Shown here: piece by piece, positions 47,764 through 60,345 of the stretch
How positions within the stretch are numbered: position 1 is the first letter of the stretch
Layout of the letters: every line of letters starts with the position of its first letter
Assembly: GCA_014871385.1 (NCBI GenBank)
Contig: CM026424.1
Coordinates: 8,113,320-8,177,319 of the forward strand
Source: Ceratodon purpureus
Lineage: Eukaryota > Streptophyta > Bryopsida > Pseudoditrichales > Ditrichaceae
Length of the DNA: 64,000 nt
Reading direction: 5' to 3'
Notes under the pieces: model-generated
Seen by the model: only the letters and a program-made list of their open reading frames with translations
Told to the model about the DNA's origin: nothing
Database searches by the model: none
Program-made: the position numbers and the translations under genes

Positions 47764-50458
47764 CCCCTAAATGCCTAGGAACCAAAATGTAGTGACAGGT
47801 TATTTTGGAGAGAGTCCTAACGAGCCAAAAAAGTTATGAAGTTTTGAGATTTTGTATGTCAAATTTTTAGGTCATTAGGTACATGCCAAGTTTTGATTAT
47901 AAGATTCCGATATATAATGTAAAAGTTATGAATAGCCAAAAGTTTTAAATTTAAACGTGGGCATCTACAAAAATTTGTAGTTCATTTTTTTAAAAAGAAC
48001 CAAACTGTCATCATTTTGTAGGGATTCATATTTATGTAAAAGGTTTTGAGTCAATCCATTCCAATTAGTGAGGTAAGAAATATGAAAAGTCATGTTATGT
48101 AGGCAATTTGGTTAGTTCTTCAAAAGAAAGAACTTTAACATATCATTTTAATCTCATTTTTAATAAAAAAAAATTAAACTGAAAATTGCAAAAGTTTTGG
48201 TTACATATTACATTCTTTCACCGCTAGAATTGACATTATCAATTACGTTTGAGTAGGTGTGATTAGCAATCTAGTTTTTTGTTTTATTGTGCATCTTATT
48301 TTTGTTTATATATCCTTTGGTGATAAAGTCAAGATATTGTCCTTTGAATTTTTTTGTAGATTCACAAATTGTTCTTTTTTAATAGAATATGAAGTTGTCC
48401 AATCTAGAATTTTATAATTTGTTTTTTGAAAATTCATTGATGATAAGATCATTTTGCCTTTTTGAAGAATTGCAAAGAACTTGTTTTTGAACTTTAAACA
48501 TTATGGTCTTCCAACTTGTTATGTAAAATTTTGGAAAAAAACGTCTTATATAGTTGGCAATAAGATATTTCAATCAAAAAAATATAGCTTGCTTTGCAAA
48601 GAGGTATTGAAAGGCAATATTTAATATGAAATCATCTTGTTCATTTTAGAATTATCCTTAACAACTATCTAGTTATTCAAGACAATTAGTACGAGCTCAT
48701 TTGACGTGGATTTGAAATTGTTGGTCATTAGTATACTTGAAAGTGAAGTAGTAGAAACATCATGTTTGTAATTTTGGAAATATTCAAGTATATTAGAATT
48801 ATTTGAAGAAATAAAACCATGCTTCTCCAATAGAAGTCATTTCCTACATGCTTTTTAAAACAACGTATAATTCAAAAAATGAGCATAAGCAATGGGCTTA
48901 AAACTTAAAAGGAACCTTCAATTTCTTGTTTTGAATAAGTTGTACAAACTTGTATGCTTGGCTCAATCTACTCTAGAATCAATCATGGAAGATTTTTTTA
49001 ATAATCATTATTTGCAATCATAGTGAACAAGACAAATTGGATCAATTTAAATCCATTCATGCCACATGAATTAAAAATGAAAGCCTTCATGCTCTATGCC
49101 CCTAACACTCCTAACTTTGTACCATCTACTTAGGAGAATGTACATTTCCCTACATTCAAAATGATTACTTCTTGCCCTTCCAATTTTGATGTTTAGGTGT
49201 GTAAGTATTGCTTATATGTATAGTCTTGAGGGATTTTGTCATTAGAAAAATAGTATCTAGAAGTTTTATCTATCCTATGTATGATTCAACTATAATTCAA
49301 TAAAGAATTTCCTTCATATATTAATCAACATTGTACAGTACTATAAGGCACTATGCTTACGTCAATTCTACACTTGCATAATTTTTGGAATAGATTGTTT
49401 AAAGAAAATATTTTCTCACTCCTTGATGTCATGGACATCACACGTATAGTACAAACAATCCTACCCCTTATACAATTTACTAGACTCAATATTCTGAAAG
49501 TGCTTGTGTCAAACCTGTAAAGCATGATTCTCCAATACATTGAAATACAAACTCTCTATGTTTCCTCAGAATCTTTAAAAGTACTACCTACTCTCTATTT
49601 TCCTCATAATCTTTAAAAGTATTATCTACTTTAACAATATTGCGTTTCCATGGAGATGTGCTTTCTGTGCCCATTTGACACTCACTTCCACAATGTACTA
49701 GGTTGGCAATAGGTGATTTGCTTGGTTGGATCTTTGCCGCAACCCTACTATCAGACACCACATAGCCAATTGCTTTAGAATCATTTATTTGGAAATTATA
49801 TTTTATGCAACAACTCTAGGAACCACATACATATTTTTTGCATAATCCATAGGGTGTTTTTTTCACTTATGAAGTTGGAGTCCTTTTTATATTCAACATT
49901 GGTAGGTTCTAAAGTTTTCAGATTGAATCTTTTTGCTTTAATTTATATTCAAGTCATTTGATGATTTCTCTGGGCACAGCTTGAACAACACCTGAAAATC
50001 AACGTCTGATTCTCATTGACCGACACGTAACTTTCAGTGTCTTCACCATCAGACAAATTGATACTTATTTGTCCCCATCTCCACCTACGTACTTGTTCTT
50101 TATTTTATTTTGAACCTCTAGTAAGCTAACACGTTTAGAATTTTTAACAATAGAGTATAGAGTAAGAAAGTGGAAGGGATATGTTTTGACTGTCTACGCA
50201 TTCTTCCACATCCACAAGAGTATTATACTATAGACAGTTGGTCGATTTTATGAAATTGACTTATTAATCTTATTTTTATTTACTACAACTAACTTTACAT
50301 AGTATCTCCACATTTAATAGATAACAAGCTACCATTTCTTTCCTTTCCTTTGCCATATAGTATTCTTAATTTTAACATTTCTACTAATGATTCACTAAAA
50401 TTCTTATAACCAAATGATGACTCATTGTTTTGATTTATCAGAAAAATAAATTATTTCA
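47764..50458. other. Gene-free stretch starting with a second TTAA-type terminus
   Basis: Directly after the TTAA that closes the large transposon comes CCCCTAAATGCCTAGG, the start pattern of the same element family. I could not find the other end. The rest is AT-rich and holds no recognisable gene. Confidence 0.5.
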
Positions 50459-50563
50459 TACTCCCTCTGTTCCATACTGCCCCATCCGTAGGTTGTCTCA
50501 AATCTACCCTCACTAGTAGATTCAAAGAACCTACCGGTCAGATATTATGGAACAGAGGGAGTA
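50459..50563. mobile_element. 101-bp Stowaway MITE
   Basis: Element 50461-50561, flanked by TA on each side, with perfect 16-bp inverted ends CTCCCTCTGTTCCATA. This is the classical Stowaway (Tc1/mariner) terminus. The interior is partly palindromic (GTAGGTT and AACCTAC). Confidence 0.95.
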
Positions 50564-51200
50564 CAGAAGACCAACCAGATATCCACAACCCCAAATTGTG
50601 ACATGCAGATAGTACACTTTTTCTTTAATACACCATCCCAACAAGACCAAACATCTAAGATTCCTATTCTAAAATCATGCGCACTTCGTGGGCTTCAGAT
50701 ACTGACCTTTGAAGTGAAATTGAAGACCCGTACGCGACCCTTCCTCCTTTTGTCGAGACTCAAATGAGCACATCCCTACACATGACTACGGCAACTGAAC
50801 AACAATGCACACTCAGATATTCCTCACACACACGAACATATACCCTCACACCAAAGTAACACACATACAACCTAGATAACACCAAACAAACCCAAGTAAC
50901 ACTTATATCCCCAAAAACCCACTTTCTACTCCTAGAAAACCCCTTTAAACCATCTCAAACATTAAAATACTCACCTGAAACACTAAAAACTCAAGACCCA
51001 TCTCCCAAACCAACCAATACCCGGAACAACCCGGATATCAACCCAAACAGAGTACATAACCACACTGGAGTCTCCACAGCGTTGGGAGGGGAGAGAGAAG
51101 AGGAAGTGAAGAGAGCAGACTCCGAGCATCAGTCTAGTAACCTCCGTGTGCCGCCATAGCAATCATCCGGTTGCAGGAGACTCTCTCTAAGGCTCCGGCA

Positions 51201-51234
51201 GCTTGCACGGAACATCACTGTGCAAGCATATATA
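51201..51234 (+). promoter_or_regulatory. Putative TATA box with adjoining stem-loop, upstream of SINA-like gene
   Basis: ATATATA at 51228-51234 lies about 1.05 kb before the chosen start codon, after a GA-rich tract (51090-51120). Immediately before it is an 8-bp perfect inverted repeat, GCTTGCAC (51201-51208) and GTGCAAGC (51220-51227). Transcription start and any leader intron between here and 52287 cannot be read from the sequence. Confidence 0.4.
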
Positions 51235-52286
51235 GTGATCCCTTGCTCAATTACTCCACCACTAGTGCTGCAGTTAAATCCATCATATGAGATCAGCAAG
51301 CTCGGTGTTATTAAGTTCTCTCTCTGGTATCAAGTTTTAAGTCTCTTGTGAGGCTACTCATTGAAGGGAGTTGCCACAGTGGGTTGGTTAACTTACACAA
51401 GTGGTGGAGTGTGGAGTCACTGGAGTGTGGAGGCCATCCCCGTGTGGTTATTGTAAGTAAAGGTGTGAGTTTTGCACTTGTTTGAATGAGTACACGATGT
51501 GTGTGTATGTGTGAGTGTTTTGAGAGCATTGACAATGGCTAAGTTGCATGAACTTGTTAACTTTTGGGTTGGGAGTTTTTATGTAGTTCTACTTGGGAGA
51601 GTTTTATGGTGGTGAGTGACTGCTTGGTTTTGTGTTGGTTTGATCTGGAGGTGCTGATTTGGAGACTCGTGGGTTGCAGTGTTTAGGAGGAAAGGAGACG
51701 GTTTGGAGGGGTGGTTTTGAAGGGAATTGTTGTGAGATCGGTTGCGGTGATTCTGGGAGTAGTTGTGTTGAGTTCTGTTATATCCTCGTTTTGAATTTTT
51801 TTACTGAGAGTTTCATTGCATGCGTCGATAGTGGTGTATGCTTTGGGTGAGGAGAGAGGGTGGTGTTGTGAAGGTGGGAGGGCGTTTCTGGGAGGCTTTT
51901 GGAGGCTTTTTGAAGAGGGAGGTGTTGATTTTTGTGAGGCTGGATCAGGTTTAGTTTGTCGAGCTTCTTGAAAGGTGCCGGCTGCATCTTGATAGGTTTA
52001 GTATTGTCGGAGGCTGATCGTAGACCTCGTTGTTCGTAGAGGCTGAGTAGCGTGTGCGGAATCGCTGCCTTTCTCAGCTTGCCGTAGCTCAACCCTGTAG
52101 TTGTGATATAAGTCTTTGCCTCGGAAGTAATTTGGCAATTGGAGGTGATTACTGTTGATAATTGGTCAGGGAGAGCTTGATATAGCTTGGTTTGTTTCGG
52201 GAGGAGAAGACCTTGAGTTGCGTTTCGGTGTCGTTTGGAGCTTTGTACACGGGCCTAGAGTTGGTGAGTGTATCGTTCCGGTGACA

Positions 52287-53444
52287 ATGCCTCCGGCGAG
52301 CCTTGCCCATTTCAAAAACCGGGCGACTTCTGCTGGTACCAGCTCATCTGACGACCAATCTCCTCCTGCAAAGAGAGCCCGTGATAGTCCGTTGCTTCTG
52401 GTTGCAGAGAGGAGTGTGATGGCGATGACGCCACCATATGACGAGAAGAAGATCGCAACAATTAACGTTGCACCAGATCATGAGAAGGAGTCTCTGAGGG
52501 GAAAGGCTCCCATGGATGTAGATAATGCTTGCTGCCGGGGAAACTTTGATTTATCAGACCTCGAGACTCTTAGCTGCAAAATTTGCCATCATCCTCTGTT
52601 TCTTCCCGTGTACCAGGTAATTCCCGCCTTTAACTATCGTTTGGTAAATTTATGATTATGAATTGCAGTCATACAGTGCAATTAGATATCCATGGCTCGG
52701 TTATATCAAAGCAGTTGAAGTTTATACCGGGAACCCTAAACCCTTACTGTGGTGGTTGGTTGTACTGTGAACCAGTGTAAGAATGGGCACACGGCTTGCC
52801 CCACATGTTGGAGCAATTTTGACAGGGCCAGGAGGTGCTGTTACAGTTGCAAAGAATCGACTTGGAATATTCGATGCCTTGGGCTAGAGAAAATTTTGGA
52901 GCAGCTGTCAGTAAGGTGCAATAATTCTGTTTACGGGTGCAACGAATTCCCGAAATTTCTGAAGAGGAAAGAGCATGAGGAGGGACTCTGCAGGCATCGC
53001 CCTTTGAAATGTCCAGTAGACAATTGCCGCTACGAAGGTCCGAAACCTGCTCTGCTGCAGCACTTCGACAAGGTCCATCAAATGCAAGCAGTACTGATTG
53101 ACAGAGCCTCCCAGAAAGCAGATTTCACAATGAAATCCACAGAAAAGTACAAGCTGCTACAGACCGATCAGGACCTCTACATAGTTTACCACGAGACTAG
53201 TTCCTTAGGTGACATCTTCTACTGTGCTTCTTTCGGACCCTGCAAATGGAGTTATATTCTCACCGTTGAGCTCAAAAGTGAGGCCAGGTGCCACATCCTG
53301 CGGGCAACAATCCCTGAAATTAAACTGCTGGAGACTTGGAAACAAAGGAGAGACTACCTCATCGTTATGAATGGAGTTCAGGTGGAACCGAGATCCAATT
53401 GTGAGTTTACCATCCAGGTGGAAATATTTGGCCCCTTCCTGTAA
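52287..53444 (+). CDS. SINA-like RING E3 ubiquitin ligase
   Basis: Seven-in-absentia-like proteins transfer ubiquitin to target proteins through a RING finger and bind them with a C-terminal TRAF-like domain. The exons are 52287-52616 and 52776-53444, giving 332 residues. The N-terminus is S/P-rich with a basic patch (PPAKRARD). The RING starts with C97-x2-C100, continues across the intron (CKNGH, C111 and H115) with C118, C121, C131 or C132 and C135. A SIAH-type zinc finger follows (VRCNNSVYGC ... HEEGLCRHRPLKCPVDNC ... HFDKVH), then the TRAF-like domain to the end. ATG 52287 was chosen because the protein then resembles the family; the frame is open to an ATG at 52155. The stop overlaps a GTAAGT donor, and a further open frame lies at 53642-53851, so an alternative 3' exon is possible. 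Confidence 0.87.
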
Positions 53445-53641
53445 GTTTAGCTAGACGTTCATTGCCACGCACTACCGGTATTGAATGCTTGGAAAAGGCA
53501 GGAAGGCGAATCTCAACGAGTACAATTTTGTGGATATTTGGAGTACTCATGCCGGTAAAACGTAGCGATTCTCGTGAATAATTCACAGACCCTATAAAAC
53601 ACTCGTTTCGAACTTGTCTAATTAAGCATTTGTTTTTGAAG

Positions 53642-53851
53642 TACACTATGGGCGATGATCAGCTTCGAGGAAATGGTCCTCTCGCCCACTTATATACTCC
53701 GTATATCACTGTTTATGGCCTGGTGCCGGAGACGTGCAACTTTCTTCTCGAGTTCCCAACGGCTGGTACCGACTGTACTGTACAGCTTGGGATCATGCTT
53801 GGTTCCGTAGCCATAGCCACAAAGGATGCTGCCACCGTCAGAATGGCGTAG
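53642..53851 (+). other. Possible alternative last exon of the SINA-like gene
   Basis: An open frame of about 69 codons follows an acceptor-like site (TTTTTGAAG). Joined to a donor at 53418 (CAG/GTGGAA) it would continue in phase and replace the last eight codons of the gene. It shows no domain I recognise. This is splice-site reasoning only. Confidence 0.3.
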
Positions 53852-54529
53852 TAAAGAATTAGAGATTTCCTAGAATATTCTGGACATGTACCAACCAGCC
53901 TGCTGCTGCTCCTAGTCGTGCAATTTCACAAATCACGAAGTTCTGGATTGAAATTTTCACTCGAAATCAACATCTCAAGTGGACGGACTCTGATGTACAT
54001 CTTCTGAAGGACATGCACCTTTGTGGTGGTCTTCAGGTTCTCCCGAAGAACCAGATATGAAATTGTGGAGTCGATCCGGTTCTACAATACCTTCAAGTGA
54101 TATGCCTAAGTATTTATATAATCTCTCAAGTTTATTTTACAATATACAGTACAATATATATAGAGATACAATATATATAGAGAGTGAGGTGCAGAGCTGT
54201 TATTAGGCTCTAGAATTCCAGTTTTTTCAGTTTTCAGAATCTCTTCAACGTATCATATCAAGTCATGTAAACATTAAGTTCAATCCTATAAAGGTTCTCT
54301 CCCTTGTGTGGTGAATTCAAAACAACGTGTATGTTATTTGTAGTAGTCTCGTTGCTTGTTTAAAAAATATCTCAAAAATTCATTGAGAAGTGTAATAAGG
54401 TTTTGGAATTGTAAGATGACAAGAGAAAATAGCTTTGGAAAGCATAAATTCGTTTGGAGGTCATGTTGGGAAATATGTGTATACATTCACGCAAAACTAC
54501 CTTCTTACTTCTATTAGTGGATTCAAAGT
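53852..54529. other. Intergenic, no gene recognised
   Basis: 3' flank of the SINA-like gene, with an AT-rich run of short ATATATAGAGATA-like repeats near 54140-54180. Nothing else supportable. Confidence 0.4.
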
Positions 54530-57040
54530 TCTATGATAGAATTGGCCATAGTAGAAGACATTTCAAATTCTAAAAAGACTACTTTGGAACAATTAATTGT
54601 TTTTTAAGGTTATTGAACTGAATGGTATAATCTATATGCATTGATGGTGCAATTTAATATGGATTTCTTCTAACAATAATGATGTTGGATTTAAATATTA
54701 TCTTGTAATATTATTCTTATGGAATAAATCACATTAGATAATTCTCATAGAAAAAAAGAAAAAAAGAACATCATTTGGTAGTATATTTAATATAAATACT
54801 CTATGTTGGTGGAAAATGTTTCTTAATAGAATCATTAAATTACTTATAATTCTATCTAATATACAACATGTATAATCTATTATAAAGGTTTTTTTTTTTT
54901 TAAGTTCTTGAGAAAAAATGGCTACAGTTAGTCTTTTAAAAAATAAAGATAATCCTATCTTGGAAAAAGAATCTAATTTAATAATTTGTACAAGAAATGC
55001 ATGATTACATGTAGCCTAGAACAAATTAGAAGTGAAATTTTATAACTAAAAAGATAGTGTGATATGCACTAGTTTATATGATTAGCTCGTGTCTAGTATA
55101 AATTTGTAGTATAGAAAAAATGGTATTTAAAGAAATGCTTAGGCTTATTCGATTGCATTTTGATTTATGTAAATTAAGAGCATAGATTTGTAATATCTAA
55201 TGATTTGATAGGAGCTGAGACTTGGTAATATCTACTAGCATTAGGAGAAAAATCAGGTCACAAAAAGGCCGTGTAAGTTGCACGTGAGAGAAAAAAACGG
55301 GCGCTGCCCGCGTACTTTTTGACATGGCACCGGCTGTGCCACCGTGGTGCCAGCAACCGCTACGGGGGCTCGAACCAATGACCTCCGAGCGAGGCGTGTG
55401 GAGGGCACATCTACAGTGTCGGGCTGACACAACCTGCCCACTTGGGACCAAAGCCCGAGCCGAGGCATTCATGTCTCACCTAATATTCCGAGGACCTTTG
55501 TTGTGAGTGCGCCACGCAGTTCTGTGCGGGCAGCAACTCTGGCATCCGCTGCCAGCGGCAGAGGTGCCCAAAGTAGGAAGTTCACCTAGAAAGGGCAGGC
55601 TTACACGGCCTTATTTTGAGCTCATTTTTCTCCTAATGCTTGATATGAGCTACAGTGGCTTGATATGAGCTGAGACTTGATAGTTTCTGGAAATGACCAG
55701 GCTCATAATGTAATTGCATGATATCTAATGTAAACTAAAATCACAGACTTAACAGAAATTATGCTCTGGCTCACATGATTGCATTTTATCTAGTGTAAAC
55801 TAAGAGTATTGACTTTGTAATATATAGTGACATGATACGAGCTGAGACTTGAAAGTATTTAATGATTTGATAGTTTCTGAAAAAATGCTCAGGTTCACAT
55901 GATGGCATCCTATCTAGTGTAGACTAAAACGTAGCTGTACTTGGAAGCTCATATTAATGTATAGTATCCACTGTTGACTAATAGCTCAGGCTGTACAATG
56001 CATAGTATCCACTGTTGACTAATAGCTCGGGCTGTACAATACCTATAGAAATGCATAGGCTTACTTAATTGCATAATATTTAATTTTAAACAAAAGAACA
56101 AATCTAAGAGGTCACAATATCTACAGAAATGCTTTGGCTTATATGATTGCATTATGCTTAGTATGATTTGTGAATTGTAATATTGATTATCTTGTTTTGT
56201 AATTTACATTTTACCTACTACAATTCATGAGTTAGACTTTATAATATATCTTGTTAGAATCTTATATGGTGCTACTTACCCGAGTATATTCTGGCCAATA
56301 TGAACTTATAAAGGCTATGTTGAACTTTGTGGTATTTTATAAAGTGTCCTTGTAAACATGATCATATTCTATTTTGTACTATATAAAATGGTTTGGCTTC
56401 ATAATATTTTATAAAGTAACAAATATAATATGTCATAAGACAAAAATGTGAATTAATGGTTCTGAACAAATCAAAACTATCACATTCAGATGTTTGTAGC
56501 ATCAAAAGTGGATATGTAGCTCTAAGCACCGAAGAGAGGTTAGCATGTCTAATTTAGATTAAAAAATCATAAATTAATACTAACTTGCATGGTAAGATTT
56601 TAATAGCTCAAAAATTGAAGTTTAAATGTATATAGTCAATATTAATCTATAAATAATTATGATTCTTTCTTAAAAGAATTACATCTTCCTTTGAAAACCT
56701 CAAAGATTATTTCAAAACAACCTTGAAGATTTTAGTGAATACATTTACTTTTACAACATTGATAATTTATTGGGAAACATTGAAACTCAAACTCTATAAG
56801 TTATGCTAATTGTGTGCAATCCTGTGAATAATAACATTGAAGTATTGTACCAGGTGCAAATAAGTATTAAATTAGTGGAGGCCACCCTCCTAATTATTTT
56901 CACTAATTGCATTTTAATGAAAGAAAATTGGTAAACTCATTCATGATAACCCCTGCCATCCAGTTTGAAGAACTCCTATTTTATTACGTGACAACTCCAC
57001 TTTGAACTTGTTGCAGAGTTATAGGCTACTTAGTCTTATA
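54530..57040. repeat. Dispersed repeat block A, copy 2
   Basis: Collinear with 14640-16960 at roughly 85-90% identity by eye. It lacks the 224-bp CACTG-ended element and instead carries the 403-bp element at 55238. It ends at a TTAA element that is not present in copy 1. Confidence 0.75.
55238..55640. mobile_element. 403-bp inverted-repeat element
   Basis: Ends AGCATTAGGAGAAAAAT are inverted repeats that stay similar for about 40 bp (to AAGGCCGTGTAAG). The sequence is absent at the matching place in block A copy 1 (near 15375). The interior is GC-rich and has no transposase. No clear target duplication, so the superfamily is open. Confidence 0.78.
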
Positions 57041-57908
57041 TTAACCCCTAATTGACCAAGGATGTTTTTGCTCAAAACTGCCACCAAATAGTCCCTTTTG
57101 AAAGCAAGCTGGATAGTGCAAAATTGAAACCAATTTTGGTATTTCCAACCGTAAGATCTTGTATCTAACTTCTATGTCTATGTGCATGTCAAATCTCACA
57201 ATCTCATTCATTACCATTTGAGAGATTATAACATTCAAAGTTGAAAAAAAAGTTTTTTCTTACCCTACAAAAAGAGGACAGCAGTATTTTGGGGTCCAAA
57301 AAACCATTTTTTTGAGTAGATTTGGATGGCGTTTCTTTGGATTCTTATACCTAGGTGAGTCAGGTACATGTCCACAAAATCTCACACCCATGCAAGGTAT
57401 AGAACCTTGAGAAAATCATCAATTTCCACAAGGGGGTATGCTGAAATTCACATACAGAGGCCGTTTTTTTACAATAAAAATAGCATATAAAAAATTCTTG
57501 GATTAAAAATCCAAACGGTGGAAACATGCTCTACTGGCTCTTCTACATACGGGAATTTTTATTTTTGGAAAAAACTAAAATCTCGATTTTTGGTGGAATT
57601 TCAAAGTTTTGTCTTTAGGCAGATTTGGGCAGATTTTGGCAGTTTTGGGCAGTTTTGGGCAGTTTCGGGCAGAAATTGCTGCATTCATAGTGGCTGAGAG
57701 CCTGCCCGTGGAAGGGCGTTTTATGCTCAGAGGAGCATAACTTTTGCTCACTTCATCCAAAAAAAATAAAAAAAATATCCCCATAAACCTTTTGAAAAAA
57801 CCTTTTTCCACAAAAAAATTTAAAAAAATTCAAGTAAATTTGAATTTTTAGGAACCTGCCCAAATTTCAAAAACGCCCATTCTAGGACTTTGGTCAATTA
57901 GGGGTTAA
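57041..57908. mobile_element. Non-autonomous TTAA-flanked element, copy 2 (860 bp)
   Basis: Element 57045-57904 between TTAA copies at 57041-57044 and 57905-57908. The ends are CCCCTAATTGACCAA on both sides. The interior is the inverse of 13336-14229. Directly beyond the right TTAA stands CCGCTAAATTTGG, another terminus-like sequence. Confidence 0.88.
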
Positions 57909-58859
57909 CCGCTAAATTTGGACAGCGAATAACCAATGAAAATCTCCTGTTTTCTGCCCAAGTTGCCTGTCATTCATAAGGATAGAATGTGACAATACAA
58001 AATTTCAAAGGGTGGGCACTTGCAAAATGATGGGCCCAATATTTTTTCATCCATACATATGGTTTTCCATCCATTAGAAATTTTTCATCTAACTTATCAT
58101 TTCTATCTAAAGAATTTGCTCACTTTTCAATCCACATTACATTTATCATTGAGAGTTCAATTTCATGGAAAATCCATATTTCATCCCAATAAATTATTTC
58201 ATCCAATCTTCATTTTTATCCAAATTTAATAAATTTCATCCAATATCTATGACGTGGCAAGGGCTCCATCCACAGGACCCCCTTTTACCAAAACTGGAGT
58301 CTTTGATATGAAAGGGAATATACAATTTGCACTTCAAACAATTCTAAAAATTTAAGATCTACTTCCATTTCATTGAAATGTTTTGTGGTTCTTTTCCTCA
58401 TTGACTTCAACATATCTACTGTTTAGATTTCCAATTGGACATTTTAAGACTACCCTTTAAGTAGTTTTAATTTCAAAGAATGTAAGGCAATTTCAACGCA
58501 CCCTCCTTTCACAAAATCAAGGATTTTTTTGCCATTCCAAGCCCGTAGGAGGCTCACACTTTGTGAGCTTATTCCTAATTTCCATAATGTAGGAATGGAT
58601 AAATTGTGTTTGCAAAGTAGAGTTTTTGGGCATCAAAACTTAAGCATATTCTTAGGGTAGTGTCAAAAAAAAAAACAAAAAAAACTTTTACAATGACTTC
58701 AAATGTTATAATCTTGTAATCTTTAAGATGGGTTGTCCTCAAAATTGATATACACCTTTTTGGATAATGTTGGTACAAGATCATACTGTTACATATTCAA
58801 TATTAAGACTAAATTTAGAAAATAGTGGGATTCTATTAAAATAAAAATCTGAGAAATTC
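57909..58859. other. Gene-free stretch, possible further element end at its left
   Basis: Begins with the terminus-like CCGCTAAATTTGG. It is absent from the collinear left copy, so it is inserted or replaced DNA. No gene and no matching opposite end found. Confidence 0.4.
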
Positions 58860-60345
58860 AATTTTTGAAAAGTGAACATTACAGTTTTTCAAAATAAATA
58901 AATATTCATTTGCGAAGTGGCAAATTTGCTACAATGATGTTGCAATATATGTATGAGCACGAGCAATCTTCCAACTATGAACGATTGAAATTATAGGTTT
59001 GCCATAAGTTAGTGGGCTAAAGAACTTAGGCTCTTGTTACTAATTACTGTTCACCATTCCTACCAATCCATTGGAGGTGCATTCTTTGCCATGACACCTT
59101 CTATAATACCCACTTTATATCGCATCTACCTTCTATTATGTCTTTTATGTCCACCTCCTAGGCTCCTATTACTTCCACCTTCACTTAGTGCTGCCCAAAG
59201 ATTGATGGTTTTAATCTAAGGTGACCAGTTTCCTTGCTCTAGAATGTTGTATGGGACTAAAGCATGTGGACTTGACATTTAGATGAGTAATCATGTAATG
59301 ATGCCAGGGTCATAATACCAAGTGAAATGTAATGAAACAAGCCATTGAGAGTGCTATGACTACCACCCATACCTTCACAGGTACAGAATGGATTTCAAGA
59401 TGTCACTTAGCCTAGTGAAATCAAAGACAACAGTGTAAAATTGAGAAAATTGAACAAAATGTAAAAAATGAAATCCCTATTCCTAAACAGATGGCAATTT
59501 AAATGTACTATAAATTGGATTTATGGTGAGGAGGGGTCTTGTGTGGAAAAATAGAAAAATTATATTAAATTAAAAAAATAAAAATAAAAATAAAATAAAA
59601 AACAAAAAATCTTTATTCGAAGGTTGGTCTGATAAGAGTGTAGTAATATTTCTGAAGACTCTTAAAATTCCAAGCTCCAGATATTGTGGCAGCTGGTCAT
59701 AAGCAGTGTTGATATCACTGGTCTGTAAAAATTGAAATCAGTCATGGTTAGTTGCACATTGTCATGGAGAGGAAAAGGAATGAAATGTTGGATTCTGTTG
59801 AATGCTTCAATCTGTTTCATCATAACCCACTCCACAAGTTACAACTTGTAGTAAAGATGTGTTAATACATGAGCGGCTAAACACTCATTGGATATATCTT
59901 GTAATTCTTACCTTCGTCATGAATTTTTAGTTCTTCAATATGTAATTTATGTGTAATATATTTTAAAGAAACCAAGGAATTCAGTTTGAGAAGATCTTAT
60001 TGCCCATGATAGGAAGAAAAGGATGCTTTGTTTGAAAATTGACTATTTCTTGGACTTCCTTGAGTCTCTCTATTAAAACCATGACCGTACTATTTCCTCT
60101 AATTTTACTAGAAGTTGCTTAGTTGAATAAGTTTAATATTTGTCGCCCAAAAATTCTTGTCGTGTATTTGCATCCAAGGAATTCAGCCTCTTCTACATAC
60201 TTTCCATTTTATTATGAACCCCATTGAATATGAGTTCATTTCTACCGAAATGGACAATTGATTGGCTGTGTTGGTTGTTCCTAAAAGCTCATAAAAAATC
60301 ATAAGCTCGCTGATTCTCTATCATTCCATTTACTTTAGAATAAAA
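58860..60345. repeat. Repeat unit U3 (copy of U2)
   Basis: Collinear with 19562-21345 and similar to U1 (16965-18720). It lacks the retroelement and the long TA run. It continues without break into the GIF-upstream copy. Confidence 0.75.

Noticed and set aside
55360..55460. tRNA-like B box (GGTTCGAGCCC on the minus strand)
   Set aside because: No pairing for a T-arm or acceptor stem and no A box; it lies within the 403-bp element.
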